Shown here one piece after another: positions 36,495 to 45,457 of a stretch of DNA of 64,000 nucleotides. The position numbers and the translations under genes are program-made. The stretch spans positions 1,364,001-1,428,000 of the forward strand of contig JABAQM010000001.1 of the NCBI GenBank assembly GCA_019187105.1. Reading direction: 5' to 3'. The notes under the pieces are model-generated. The model ran no database searches. It had not been told where the DNA came from and worked only from the letters and a program-made list of their open reading frames with translations. Numbering within the stretch: the first letter of the stretch is position 1; every line of letters starts with the position of its first letter. Source of the DNA: Fimbriimonadaceae bacterium (GTDB taxonomy: Bacteria > Armatimonadota > Fimbriimonadia > Fimbriimonadales > Fimbriimonadaceae).

Positions 36495-37235
36495 TTGTCC
36501 CAGCCGCATCTGGCCGTGATCGTCCCGGCCTATAACGAAGCCGACCGCATCGTTCCCAGCTTGACGCGCATGGTCGAGTACTTCTCTGGTGCGCCCTATA
36601 GCTGGACGATTACTGTTGTCAGCGACGGCAGCACCGATGACACCGCCAAACTGGTCGCCGCCTTCTCGGACGAGGAGCCGCGCGTCTCGCTGATCGAATA
36701 CCAGCCGAACCGGGGAAAGGGGTTCGCGGTGAGAACCGGAATGCTCCAGGCTCCAGGAGCGTGGAAGCTGTTGTCCGATGCCGACCTCGCCACACCGATC
36801 GAGGAGGTTGAAAAGCTGTTCGCCGCCGTCGAACAGGATAACCCTGTGGCCATCGGATCCCGTCCGCTGCGAGAAAGCAGCCTCGAAATCCGGCAGCCCT
36901 TCTATCGCGAATGGCTTGGCCGCTCTTTCAACTTCGCCGTACAATCGCTTGGCATACGCGGCATTCATGACACTCAGTGCGGATTCAAGCTCTTCAAGGG
37001 TGAAATCGCCGAGGAGATCTTCCAGCGAGTCAAGCTCGATGGCTTCGGCTACGACTTTGAGGCCCTCATGATCGCCCGAGACCTCGGCTATCCAATCGCG
37101 GAAATCCCCATCCGTTGGCGGCACCAGGAGGGGTCCAAGGTCCGTGTCGTGAGGGATGGGCTGCGGATGCTTCGCGATCTCGTCAGGCTCCGGCTATGGG
37201 GAAAGAACAAGCGATTGGAGCCGCGTGCAGACTGA
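36495..37235 (+). CDS. GT2 glycosyltransferase, polyprenyl-phosphate glucosyl/mannosyltransferase type
   Basis: 246 residues. TTG start at 36495 (no in-frame ATG before LAVIVPAYNE). GT-A fold motifs: IVPAYNEADRI, VVSDGSTDDT, LSDADLATPIEEVEKL (the DxD), GIRGIHDTQCGFKLFKG, and a C-terminal region GYPIAEIPIRWRHQEGSKV. The last motif is typical of dolichyl/undecaprenyl-phosphate sugar synthases. It probably makes a lipid-linked sugar for cell-surface glycans. The methyltransferase start overlaps its last 11 bases. Confidence 0.87.
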   Translation: MSQPHLAVIVPAYNEADRIVPSLTRMVEYFSGAPYSWTITVVSDGSTDDTAKLVAAFSDEEPRVSLIEYQPNRGKGFAVRTGMLQAPGAWKLLSDADLATPIEEVEKLFAAVEQDNPVAIGSRPLRESSLEIRQPFYREWLGRSFNFAVQSLGIRGIHDTQCGFKLFKGEIAEEIFQRVKLDGFGYDFEALMIARDLGYPIAEIPIRWRHQEGSKVRVVRDGLRMLRDLVRLRLWGKNKRLEPRAD

Positions 37236-37953
37236 CGAGTACGCTCGCCTCTTCGAGGCCGAAAACAACTACTGGTGGTACGTGGCGCGCAGACACTGTG
37301 CGGCAACCTTGCTGAGCAGGCACACTGCTCCCGACGCAACGGTTCTCGACCTTGGCTGCGGCACCGGCGCCCTCATGACGGAATTGTCGGCGAAGGGAAT
37401 GAAGCCGGTCGGCATCGACATGAGCCCGCAAGCGCTCGGATTCTCGAAAAGTCGGGGTCTTCCCGGCCTGGTTCTCGCACGAGGCGAGGCGATTCCGATC
37501 AAATCAGATGCCGTTCCAGCGGTTATCGCGCTCGACGTCTACGAGCATATCCAAGACGACTGCGCCGCCCTCGCCGAAACGTTCCGCATTCTCCAACCCG
37601 GTGGAAGCCTCGTCCTCAGCGTCCCCGCGTTCCGCTGGCTTTGGGGACCGCACGATGTCGCCCTGATGCATTACCGCCGTTACTCGAAGAAGGAGATTCT
37701 GGGAAAGTTATCCACAGCCGGCTTTTCAATCGAGTCGGCATCTTACGCCATATTCTTTCTTTTTCCTGCAGTCGTGCTCTCAAGGTTGATCGACCGTGCA
37801 CTCAACCGGAACGCAGAAGTTAGGTTACCGAAGGTTCCCGCCTGGGCCAATCGCTGGCTGATTGCGCTGCAAAGGCTGGAAACCCGTCTTCTTCTCAGTT
37901 TTCCACTGCCATGGGGCAGCTCCGTGGTGGTTGTCGCCAAGAAGCCTGGGTAA
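37225..37953 (+). CDS. SAM-dependent class I methyltransferase
   Basis: 242 residues from GTG at 37225, just inside the GT2 end, behind TTGGAG; the frame open from 37156 would cover GT2 coding sequence. Motif I VLDLGCGTGALMTEL, motif II VGIDMSPQAL, post-motif ALDVYEHIQDD, and motif III-like LQPGGSLVLSVPA. After the Rossmann domain comes HYRRYSKKEI, a phrase of Ubi/Coq-type and sugar-linked methyltransferases, and a hydrophobic segment (YAIFFLFPAVVLSRLID). Operon with the GT2 gene suggests a lipid or glycan substrate, not proven. Confidence 0.85.
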   Translation: MQTDEYARLFEAENNYWWYVARRHCAATLLSRHTAPDATVLDLGCGTGALMTELSAKGMKPVGIDMSPQALGFSKSRGLPGLVLARGEAIPIKSDAVPAVIALDVYEHIQDDCAALAETFRILQPGGSLVLSVPAFRWLWGPHDVALMHYRRYSKKEILGKLSTAGFSIESASYAIFFLFPAVVLSRLIDRALNRNAEVRLPKVPAWANRWLIALQRLETRLLLSFPLPWGSSVVVVAKKPG

Positions 37954-37966
37954 CTTAGTAAAGAAC

Positions 37967-38761
37967 GTGAGTTACACCGTAGGGTGCGTTCCATATCTCA
38001 ACGCCAAGCCTCTTGTAAGGTTGTTCCGTGACTTAGGTGATCGGTCTCCTGTACGGGTCAAATTCGATGTCCCCTCCGCCCTCCCGTCCCTCCTGACGTC
38101 GGGGCAGGCCGAAGCCATTCTCGTTTCCTCGATCGACTACCTCAGGTTCGGCAATCGCACGATGGTCGATGGCGTATCGATCTCGAGCAACGGCCCCGTT
38201 ATGAGCGTCCGACTGTTCAGCAGGCGACCGTTCAGGGAAATTCGATCACTCGCCTTGGACCAGTCGAGCATGACGAGCAACGCACTGGTTCGCCTCGTCC
38301 TCCGCGAACAGTATCAGGTCGATCCGGTATGCCGACTCGATCTTCCCGACCTTGATGCCATGCTCTCGGAGGCCGATGCCTGCGTCCTGATCGGCGACAA
38401 CGGCATGCGCTACACCCGAGAGGATCTCCATGTGCTGGACTTGGGAGAGGCGTGGAAGAAAATGACCGGCTTCCCGTTTGTCTGGGCCTTGTGGGTTGGA
38501 ACCAAGTCCTTGCCCGCCGACCTGTCGGCATGGCTGCGCGCTGCTCGCCAATACGGCGAAGAGTGGCTGGACACCATCATCGCGGATGCAGCCGAGGAAA
38601 CGGGCTTTCCGAGCACCACATGCGACCGCTATCTGAGGTCCGTGATGCGATATGACTTCGGGGCGGAAGAGCGAAAGGGCCTTCGCAAATTTGCGCGGAT
38701 GCTTGATGCCCACGGACTCCTCCATACAAGCGCGGCGCCACCCTCGGCAGTTATGGCTTAA
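37967..38761 (+). CDS. mqnA: Chorismate dehydratase MqnA (futalosine pathway)
   Basis: 264 residues from GTG at 37967 (VSYTVGCVPYLNAKPLV). The opening V-G-x-V-x-Y-L-N-A-x-P-L and later SVRLFSRRPFREIRSLALDQSSMTSNALVRL match MqnA/MqnD family periplasmic-binding-like enzymes; the overall length and the phrases LIGDNGM and DLGEAWKKMTGFPFVWALW are MqnA-like. It makes 3-(1-carboxyvinyloxy)benzoate from chorismate, the first step of menaquinone synthesis by the futalosine route. The quinone feeds complex I and ACIII encoded nearby. Confidence 0.88.
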   Translation: MSYTVGCVPYLNAKPLVRLFRDLGDRSPVRVKFDVPSALPSLLTSGQAEAILVSSIDYLRFGNRTMVDGVSISSNGPVMSVRLFSRRPFREIRSLALDQSSMTSNALVRLVLREQYQVDPVCRLDLPDLDAMLSEADACVLIGDNGMRYTREDLHVLDLGEAWKKMTGFPFVWALWVGTKSLPADLSAWLRAARQYGEEWLDTIIADAAEETGFPSTTCDRYLRSVMRYDFGAEERKGLRKFARMLDAHGLLHTSAAPPSAVMA

Positions 38762-38799
38762 GGCAGTCGGAACCCGCCGAAGCCTGGATTGCGGTAGAA

Positions 38800-40398
38800 A
38801 TGGAGGTCATGCCCTTGGTTTCCCGGCTCGTCGTGGCTCTCGCCTGCCCGATCCTCTCTCCGCCGCTCCTCGCTCAACCGAAGGCCGCTGCAAAACCAGA
38901 TGTCAAGCTGATCACAGCGTCCCGCCTGAAGGCTCACCTTGAATTCATTGCCCATGACCTCCTTGAGGGTCGTGATACGCCGTCCAGGGGCCTCGACATT
39001 GCCGCACACTACATCTCGACCCAACTCAAACTTTGGGGCGTCAAGCCCGGCGGGGTGGACGGAACGTTCTTCCAGCCGGTCAGTATCCAGAAGCCGGGGG
39101 TCGACCCCAATAAGACAAATCTGACGATTCATGGTCGGGCGGTGGCGATCGAGCGAGATTTTTTTGCCCAGCCGACCCAGGGAACAGCCAACGGCAATCT
39201 TGTGTTTGTCGGCCATGGCTGGGAGTGCCCCTCGAAGGGGCTTGATCCCTACCAAGGATTGGACGTCAAAGGCAAGATCGTGGTTGCGCTAACTGGCGAG
39301 CCCGCAGGACTGACGGCCAATGACCTCTTTAGCGGCGCCGTCAAAGACGGCATAATGACCTATCCCGCCGCTGCCAAACGGGGAGCCGCCGGCATCATTT
39401 TCATAGCAAGCGATGATATGGAAAGGGGATGGGAAAACGTCGTACGGGCGAACATGTCTTCTCCGTATCCCTCTCTCGGGGACGGCCAGCTTCCTGCCGG
39501 TCTGCCCACGGTGACTGTTCGGAAGTCGGTAGCCGCGGACATTCTGGGTGGCGCGGGCCTCACCGCCGCGTCCCTGGACGAGCAGTTCAAAAACCGCAAG
39601 GCGGTTCCCTCCTTCGCGCTGCCGGCCGATGTCAAGGCCGATGTCGCCGTAGGCATGAAGAGGAATTCGACGACGTTTAACAACGTTATCGGAATCATCG
39701 ATGGAACCGATCCAAAGCTGAAAGCAGAGTTTGTGGCAGTCGGATGTCACTACGACCATGTCGGCATGGATCCGAATCGAACCGGCGATCAAATCTACAA
39801 TGGCGCCGACGATGATGGCAGCGGTACCGTCGCGCTGCTCGAAATGGCCCATGCCCTGGCACAAGGAACAAAACCCAAGCGCTCCGTCATCTTGGTCTGG
39901 CACGGAGGGGAGGAAAAGGGGTTGTGGGGCTCGCAATACTTCGTCAACAAGCCCACGGTTCCCATCACCTCCATCGTCGCCCAACTTAACATCGACATGA
40001 TCGGTCGGTCCAAGACGCCGGCAGACGGGCAGGCCCGTGTGGGGAGCCCTAACGAGATTTTCGTCATCGGGTCAAAGATGATGAGCACGGAACTTGGCCA
40101 GATCAGCGAGAAAGTCAATGCCGGGCTACACAAGCTCAGCTTCGACTATTGGTACGACCGTCCCAACGACCCCGAGATGCTGTTCTATCGAAGCGACCAC
40201 TACAACTATGCTCAGAAGGGAATTCCGATCATTTTCTACTTCGACGGGATCCATGCCGATTACCACCAGGTCTCGGACGAAGTATCGAAAATCGACTTCG
40301 GAAAGATCGCCAGGGTGACCCAAACCGTTCTGGCAACCGCATTTGAGGTCGGCATGCGACCAACCCGGCCAAAGGTCGACAAACCACTCAAGAAATAA
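38800..40398 (+). CDS. Secreted M28 metallopeptidase with PA-like insert
   Basis: 532 residues. Signal peptide MEVMPLVSRLVVALACPILSPPLLAQ (ATG at 38800; a second ATG at 38809). Residues about 110-240 hold a PA-like insert (VFVGHGWECPSKGL; DVKGKIVVALTGEPAG; AAKRGAAGIIFIASD). The catalytic part has M28 zinc motifs: His-Asp in CHYDHVG, GADDDGSGTVALLEMAHA, the Glu pair in HGGEEKGLWGSQYF, LNIDMIGR, and the final His in DGIHADYHQ. Probably an aminopeptidase in the periplasm or outside the cell. Ends just ahead of the tRNA-Thr on the other strand. Confidence 0.92.
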   Translation: MEVMPLVSRLVVALACPILSPPLLAQPKAAAKPDVKLITASRLKAHLEFIAHDLLEGRDTPSRGLDIAAHYISTQLKLWGVKPGGVDGTFFQPVSIQKPGVDPNKTNLTIHGRAVAIERDFFAQPTQGTANGNLVFVGHGWECPSKGLDPYQGLDVKGKIVVALTGEPAGLTANDLFSGAVKDGIMTYPAAAKRGAAGIIFIASDDMERGWENVVRANMSSPYPSLGDGQLPAGLPTVTVRKSVAADILGGAGLTAASLDEQFKNRKAVPSFALPADVKADVAVGMKRNSTTFNNVIGIIDGTDPKLKAEFVAVGCHYDHVGMDPNRTGDQIYNGADDDGSGTVALLEMAHALAQGTKPKRSVILVWHGGEEKGLWGSQYFVNKPTVPITSIVAQLNIDMIGRSKTPADGQARVGSPNEIFVIGSKMMSTELGQISEKVNAGLHKLSFDYWYDRPNDPEMLFYRSDHYNYAQKGIPIIFYFDGIHADYHQVSDEVSKIDFGKIARVTQTVLATAFEVGMRPTRPKVDKPLKK

Positions 40399-40443
40399 GG
40401 GAGCGGAACACTCAACGGCTTCCGAGTTGGTTTGAGTAGGAAA

Positions 40444-40518
40444 TGGAGCCTTTGACGGGAATTGAACCCGTGACCTTCCCCTTACCAAGGGGATGCTCTA
40501 CCTCTGAGCTACAAAGGC
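40444..40518 (-). tRNA. tRNA-Thr (anticodon GGT)
   Basis: 75 bases on the minus strand with the CCA end encoded (40444-40446). The acceptor GCCTTTG pairs with CAAAGGC, the D arm is AGCTCAGAGGTAGAGC, the anticodon stem CCCCT...AGGGG encloses TTGGTAA with anticodon GGT, and the T arm reads ACGGGTTCAATTCCCGT. It reads the Thr codons ACC and ACT. Confidence 0.97.
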
Positions 40519-40577
40519 CCGCTCGGGATGAACAGTTATACCTCGGACGGAACCGCGCCGGGCAATAGGGCGGACCG

Positions 40578-41156
40578 TCATTGAGCCCATGGCGCGCCTG
40601 CCAATCGAACCTGCTCATAAACCGGGCAATGTGGCACATGCGACCCCGGCAAATAGCCGGTGCTCATTAAGAACTCCCCGACAATCTCCCCGCCCGTGAA
40701 CACGAAAGTCTTCTTGAACAGCTTCACCCACTCCTCCTTTGGAAGCGGGTGATGGTTCCTCAACCAAGCCGAGAACGAGCCGAACTCCCTCTGAAGGCCC
40801 AGTAGGCGATTGGCGTTCTCAATCGCCGCATTCACCTTGAGGCGATTCCTGATAATGCCCGCATCGGAAAGCAGGCGAGCTCGATCCTCCTCTCCATAGG
40901 CCGCCACGACCGGAATGCGGAACCCCCCATAGGCCTCGCGAAAAGACTCCTGCTTCTTGAGGATCGTGTCCCATGAAAGGCCGGCTTGGTTGATCTCGAG
41001 TATCAGACGCTCGAACAGCAAGTCGTCATCCTCAATTGGGAACCCGTACGCGGTGTCGTGATAGACCCGATGACGGTTGTCGGTCGGAAGATTTGCCACG
41101 TAGTCGCAGTAGCTGGTAAACGCCGGTGTATCCGCCATGGCAGTTGATGATGGCAT
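40578..41156 (-). CDS. tag: DNA-3-methyladenine glycosylase I
   Basis: 192 residues. ATG at 41156; ATG at 41138 (MADTPAFTSYC) is an alternative. Zinc-snap residues typical of Tag are seen: Cys in SYCDYV, His in RVYHDTAYG, and His and Cys in SHVPHCP near the C-terminus. Other family text: EDDDLLFERLILEINQAGLSWDTILKK, FGSFSAWLRNHHP. It removes 3-methyladenine from alkylated DNA. It stands alone, divergent from the propeller gene. Confidence 0.9.
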   Translation of the reverse strand: MPSSTAMADTPAFTSYCDYVANLPTDNRHRVYHDTAYGFPIEDDDLLFERLILEINQAGLSWDTILKKQESFREAYGGFRIPVVAAYGEEDRARLLSDAGIIRNRLKVNAAIENANRLLGLQREFGSFSAWLRNHHPLPKEEWVKLFKKTFVFTGGEIVGEFLMSTGYLPGSHVPHCPVYEQVRLAGAPWAQ

Positions 41157-41193
41157 GCGATACCGGAGATTTCGTCCTCCGTTCTGAACTTTC

Positions 41194-41235
41194 CTGACAT
41201 CCCGCCAGCGTCATAGCATAAACTGCATCGCAGTT
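41194..41235 (+). promoter_or_regulatory. Candidate promoter with a palindrome near the start site
   Basis: CTGACA (41194-41199) and CATAAA (41217-41222) are 17 bases apart. A 15-base inverted repeat AACTGC-ATC-GCAGTT (41221-41235) overlaps the -10 end and the expected start of transcription, the classic place for an operator or a 5' hairpin. The gene starts at 41283 with AAGGAG ahead of it. Confidence 0.4.
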
Positions 41236-41282
41236 ACGGGGGTTGCTGGCCATTGGGCACGGCAGCATACGGAAGGAGTGGG

Positions 41283-44200
41283 ATGAAACTACAACGGGGA
41301 TTTCTAGCGTGCGGCGTCGCCGCGATGCTCTCGGTGGCCGCATACGCGCAGCCAATTCAGCCGACCATTCGCCACAAAGGGCAAGAGGTCAAACTCAACT
41401 CGGTCAGTTCAATTGCAAGGCACGTCGAGCGTCTTAAGGCCGAGCATGCCAAACAGGCTCGGGAATCCGGCAAGGAAGAGTCGGCCCTCGGCAAGCACGA
41501 GGAAATGGAAGAAGCCGGGACAGACTATTGGGAGGCTTACCTCCATTGGCTGAAGCTGCGTGCGTATCCCAACGATTCGGTTGACTGGACCGCCTATCAA
41601 CGCGCCGTCCAACAGCGAGCGGTGATGGAACCGGCGCCACTCGGCAAGGCTCGCCGCGACAACAAGGGTCCGATCGGCGACTGGATCGAGCAGGGACCCA
41701 AAAACCTCGATGTTCCTTATCGCGTTTACTACGGCATCCGGCCCACGACCGGTCGAATCAACGCCGTCGCGGTCCATCCGACCGACTCCAATACGGTTTA
41801 TGTCGGCGGTGCGACCGGAGGCGTTTGGAAAACCACAGACGGAGGCGGTAACTGGCTGCCCCTGAGCGACGCTTGGGAACATCTGGCGGTGAACCGCATC
41901 GCCATCGATCCTGTGACGCCGAACACGATTTATGTCGGAACCGGTGATTTCCACGGTGGATACGGCTATGTGAATGGCCTGATGAAGTCCACCGACGCCG
42001 GTGCAACCTGGACCAAGTTGGGCGCCGAGTTCGCCGGCCTTGGCGTTACCGGCATCATCGTGGATCCGGAAACTCCCGCCAATGTCACCGTTACCACCGG
42101 GGGCGGACCTGTCTATTACGGAAAGATCTATCGCTCAACCGATGGTGGTGCCACGTTTACCGCCACCAATTCGGTGACAACAGCATGGTCCAACGTACGG
42201 TACGGAATTCCTTCCGGCCAGGACCGAACCTATTACGCGGTCGGGTCCGGCAACAACGGTGGGACGATCCAGCGATCTGCTGATCGAGGTGCCACGTGGG
42301 AGACGGTCGCAGCTCCCGCCGCCGGTGGAGTCGGTGCGATCGATGTCGCGCCGTCGATGGTGGATGCTAACACGGTCTATCTGCTCCAGAGCGATGCCAA
42401 CAAGATCTTCAAGAGCACCGATCGGGGCACCAACTGGACGGACATCACCAACAACTTCCCAGGTGGATACAACTGGTCGCAGGCTTGGTACAACTACCAC
42501 ATCGAATGCTCGTCAAGGACGGTTGGCAACCAAACCAATGACGTCCTCTACGTCGGGCAAATCGATATCATCCAGTCCGAGGATGGCGGCACGACGTGGC
42601 GAAGCGTTGGTGGACCGACTTATACCGACCAGGCCATCACTCACAACGACCAGCACAGCGGCGCGTTCGCCCCGTCAAATCCGAACCTCTACTACTTCGG
42701 CTGCGATGGCGGCATCTTTCGCCTGAATTACGATCCAACGAACGGATCCTTCACCGTTGACCGGCTGAGCGCGAAACTCAACACGACTCAGTTCTACGAG
42801 GCCGATTGGCATCCTTCGAATCCGAAGATCATGATTGGCGGAACCCAAGACAATGCCACCCCGGTGTCCAAGGGTGACACCGCGAACTGGGCAAACCAGG
42901 GAGGTGGCGACGGTGGCGGGTGCGCGATCAATCCGTCGAACCCGAACATCCAGTACGCCACGTCGCAGTTCTACGGCATCTACCGCACGACCGACCTCTG
43001 GAATACCACCCAATACATCGCCCCCAACTTTGGCGGCGACCGGATGCCGTTTATTGGCGCGATGTACGTGGACCCGAATCCGCCGCACGACATGTACGTC
43101 GGCACCAACTACCTATGGCGCTGGAACGAAACGCTCCAAACCTGGCAACCGCGGCTGGGCAACCAGATCCTGTCGCCGGGAAGCGTCGTCATCAGCTTCG
43201 CAATCGCCCAGGGCGATAGCAACATGATCGTCACCGGCTCCGGCGACGGACAGCTTTGGTGGTCCCAGGACGCTGGCCTGAGTTGGACGCAGATCAACAC
43301 GGGAGCTTCGCCCCTGCCCAATCGCGCCATCACCGGAATCAGCATCAATCCGAAGGACAAGAAGGATGTTCTCGTCAGCCTGAGTGGAACTGGCACCGCC
43401 CACGTCTGGCGGTGTCGCGACATTACCGCCGGCGGTCGCACTTGGAGCACTGCGGACGGAAGCGGCAACGCAACGCTCCCCGACATTCCCGTCAACGACA
43501 TTTGCCGCGATATCGACGACGATCAGAACACGTGGTACGTGGGAAATGACGTCGGCGTGTTCATGACAACCGATGGCGGAGTCACGTGGACGAATGCGAC
43601 CAATACGATCGGGCTTCCGAACGTGGGCGTTACCGCAATCAAAGCGGTCAAGGGCAGCCGCACGCTGAACGTCGCCACGTGGGGTCGTGGCTTCTGGCAA
43701 ATCCCCCTCAACACGTCTACGATCAAGGGCCTGACGCTGCAGTTCAACCAGATCACTGGCGGCACCAGCGTAACCGGCACCGTCACCCTGGATGAGGCCG
43801 CGCCCACCGGTGGAACGAAGATCGACCTGTCGGTCGATAAGGCCAACATTGCGAGTGTTCCCAGCAGCATCGTCATCCCCGAGGGTTCCGACCAAGGGTC
43901 CTTTACGGTCCAGACGGTGGCGGTCAAGGCCAAGAACACCGTGACGATCATGGGCAAGCAGGGCTCGATCGTCAAGACCGTTCAGCTCGACGTCCTGCCA
44001 CCGCAAATCTCGTTCATCGGCCTGAAGCCGCCGATGGTTACCGGCGGCAACTCCTCTCAAGGCACCGTCACGCTAACCGGCCCGGCTGGATCTGGAGGTC
44101 TCGAGGTCGCACTCTCGTCCAACACCGACAAGGCGATCGTCCCGGCTAAGGTTGTCGTACCGGCAGATGGCACGACGGTCAACTTCGTGATAACCACCAA

Positions 44201-44567
44201 GTCGGTAGGCGGCCAAACGACGGCGACGATCACCGGTACCACTTCCGACAGCTCAAGCTCGGCCGCGCTGGTCATCAATCCGCCGAAGCTGCGCACGTTG
44301 ACGGTTACCCCGAGGCGGTTCAAGAGCGGGAAGATCGCCAACGCCTTGATCAAGATCGCCGGTAAGGCTCCAGATGGCGGCCTGCAAATCACGGCATCGT
44401 CGAGCGACGCCTCGGTAACCGTGCCGGCGACCGTTTCCGTGCCAGCAGGTAAAGACCGCGCTCGGTTTACGATCAAGTCCAAAAAGGTGAGTGCGCTGCG
44501 CGACGTGACGATCACGCTCACGCTCGGTGGCGACGCGATGGTCTACAAGATCACGCTAAGGCCATAG
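41283..44567 (+). CDS. Large secreted VPS10/BNR-type beta-propeller protein with Ig-like repeats
   Basis: 1094 residues from ATG at 41283 (AAGGAG ahead, signal MKLQRGFLACGVAAMLSVAAYAQ); the frame open from 41253 lacks this signal. Residues about 120-810 hold sortilin/VPS10-like propeller repeats with BNR motifs: TDGGGNW, TDAGATWTKLG, DRGATWETV, EDGGTTWRSVGG, QDAGLSWTQI, TDGGVTWTNA. Three Ig-like repeats follow, each ending in a V-x-V-P-A-x-x-x-x-x-F-x-I-x-S/T-K pattern. No anchor is seen at the end. Function is unknown; such proteins bind or cleave carbohydrate or act in adhesion. Followed by a 9-bp stem hairpin. Confidence 0.8.
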   Translation: MKLQRGFLACGVAAMLSVAAYAQPIQPTIRHKGQEVKLNSVSSIARHVERLKAEHAKQARESGKEESALGKHEEMEEAGTDYWEAYLHWLKLRAYPNDSVDWTAYQRAVQQRAVMEPAPLGKARRDNKGPIGDWIEQGPKNLDVPYRVYYGIRPTTGRINAVAVHPTDSNTVYVGGATGGVWKTTDGGGNWLPLSDAWEHLAVNRIAIDPVTPNTIYVGTGDFHGGYGYVNGLMKSTDAGATWTKLGAEFAGLGVTGIIVDPETPANVTVTTGGGPVYYGKIYRSTDGGATFTATNSVTTAWSNVRYGIPSGQDRTYYAVGSGNNGGTIQRSADRGATWETVAAPAAGGVGAIDVAPSMVDANTVYLLQSDANKIFKSTDRGTNWTDITNNFPGGYNWSQAWYNYHIECSSRTVGNQTNDVLYVGQIDIIQSEDGGTTWRSVGGPTYTDQAITHNDQHSGAFAPSNPNLYYFGCDGGIFRLNYDPTNGSFTVDRLSAKLNTTQFYEADWHPSNPKIMIGGTQDNATPVSKGDTANWANQGGGDGGGCAINPSNPNIQYATSQFYGIYRTTDLWNTTQYIAPNFGGDRMPFIGAMYVDPNPPHDMYVGTNYLWRWNETLQTWQPRLGNQILSPGSVVISFAIAQGDSNMIVTGSGDGQLWWSQDAGLSWTQINTGASPLPNRAITGISINPKDKKDVLVSLSGTGTAHVWRCRDITAGGRTWSTADGSGNATLPDIPVNDICRDIDDDQNTWYVGNDVGVFMTTDGGVTWTNATNTIGLPNVGVTAIKAVKGSRTLNVATWGRGFWQIPLNTSTIKGLTLQFNQITGGTSVTGTVTLDEAAPTGGTKIDLSVDKANIASVPSSIVIPEGSDQGSFTVQTVAVKAKNTVTIMGKQGSIVKTVQLDVLPPQISFIGLKPPMVTGGNSSQGTVTLTGPAGSGGLEVALSSNTDKAIVPAKVVVPADGTTVNFVITTKSVGGQTTATITGTTSDSSSSAALVINPPKLRTLTVTPRRFKSGKIANALIKIAGKAPDGGLQITASSSDASVTVPATVSVPAGKDRARFTIKSKKVSALRDVTITLTLGGDAMVYKITLRP

Positions 44568-44578
44568 CGAACAAGGAG

Positions 44579-44606
44579 GGGTTCCCTGGCGCCTGCTAGG
44601 GAACCC
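44579..44606 (+). terminator. Hairpin after the propeller gene
   Basis: GGGTTCCCT (44579-44587) and AGGGAACCC (44598-44606) make a perfect 9-bp stem with a 10-base loop, 11 bases after the stop. It is followed by TTACATCCC only, so it may act as a weak terminator or as mRNA end protection. Confidence 0.5.
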
Positions 44607-44688
44607 TTACATCCCACTCTGGATAACCCGGTGGAAAAGGTGTGTAGGACCCCGGAAAATTCTTTGCAGGAGTAACGAGGTTCTGGCA

Positions 44689-44814
44689 TATCATACTCAT
44701 GTACCCAGCGTGGTTAAGCGTAAAGCGAGCGTGGTGAGAGCCGAAAGGCAATCAGTGAAAGCTCGTACAGTACACGGGCCAGGTTCCGAAAGGAAGTTGG
44801 CCCCATGATTTTTT
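44689..44814 (+). ncRNA. Candidate small structured RNA with its own terminator
   Basis: Between the convergent genes at 44567 and 44813 lies a stretch with a possible promoter (TTGCAG 44664-44669; TATCAT 44689-44694, 19-base spacer), then an internal fold CGAGC...GCTCG enclosing GCC-GAAA-GGC, and a strong intrinsic terminator (44776-44814): GGGCCAGGTTCC-GAAA-GGAAGTTGGCCC followed by six T. The terminator must serve a plus-strand transcript, but the plus-strand gene already ended at 44567. So it is either a long 3' UTR or a small RNA. No match to an RNA family is recognised. Confidence 0.3.
44776..44814 (+). terminator. Intrinsic terminator with T-run
   Basis: A 12-bp stem (one G-T and one G-G) closed by a GAAA tetraloop, then CATGA and six T (44809-44814). 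It overlaps the stop codon of the minus-strand hydrolase gene by 2 bases. Confidence 0.75.
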
Positions 44815-45457
44815 ATTGGAGCCATTCGCGCAGGGCCGCACTGATTTCCGCCTCGACGTCTGTCCGTGTTCGGCCCGATGACCGCTGGACAGAATAGCTG
44901 TGGTCTGCCCCCTCGATCCACTTCATCGTCCACAGGGAAGGATCCAGTCTTTCCAGGACCGCATCCATCAAGGGCTTGCTACAAAACTCATCCCGCGTCC
45001 CGTTGACTTGCAGCACGGGAACAGTAATCAAACCCAAATGCGCATCCCGCAGCTTCTCAGGTTGCTTAGGAGGATGAAGCGGATAGCCGAAGAGAATCAA
45101 GCCATCGGCAGTGTTCTGCTCTGACTCCGCCATGCTCGCCACCCGTCCGCCCATCGAATGGCCGCCAATCAGGAGGCGCCGTGGATGGAATCGCAAACGC
45201 ACGTCCTCAATCACTGCCCGATAGGTGTCGATCAGTAGGGGTATGCGATCCGGCATGCCTTTCCCGAGCGCACGGTATAGGAAATTGAACCGCACAACCT
45301 GGGCTCCGGCTTCGGTCAGCAGCTTTGAGAGCCATAGCATCGTGGGATGCTCAGCGTGACTACCGGCACCGTGAGCGAGAATCACGACACACGAACCTGC
45401 GGAGGCATCCGCGAACAACGGAAATTCGCCCTGAGGCATTTTCAGGGAGTACTGCAT
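44813..45457 (-). CDS. Small alpha/beta hydrolase (KANL3/Tex30-like)
   Basis: 214 residues. Oxyanion-type HGAGSH motif, catalytic Ser in IGGHSMGGR, Asp in NGTRDEFC, and His in GADHSYSV. The phrases 'A-H-G-A-G...M...L...G..VvRFNFPY' match the family known as alpha/beta hydrolase of the KANL3/Tex30 type. It ends the nad operon, sharing one base with the start of nadC's stop region; the link with NAD synthesis is only positional. Substrate unknown. Confidence 0.82.
   Translation of the reverse strand: MQYSLKMPQGEFPLFADASAGSCVVILAHGAGSHAEHPTMLWLSKLLTEAGAQVVRFNFLYRALGKGMPDRIPLLIDTYRAVIEDVRLRFHPRRLLIGGHSMGGRVASMAESEQNTADGLILFGYPLHPPKQPEKLRDAHLGLITVPVLQVNGTRDEFCSKPLMDAVLERLDPSLWTMKWIEGADHSYSVQRSSGRTRTDVEAEISAALREWLQ

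Noticed and set aside
43113-44060. 315-residue minus-strand frame
   Set aside because: Antisense to the propeller repeats and without motifs.
44776-44803. SRP RNA-like hairpin (GCCAGG...GAAA...GGAAG)
   Set aside because: The two strands of the conserved symmetric loop do not match. It is an ordinary terminator stem followed by a T-run.
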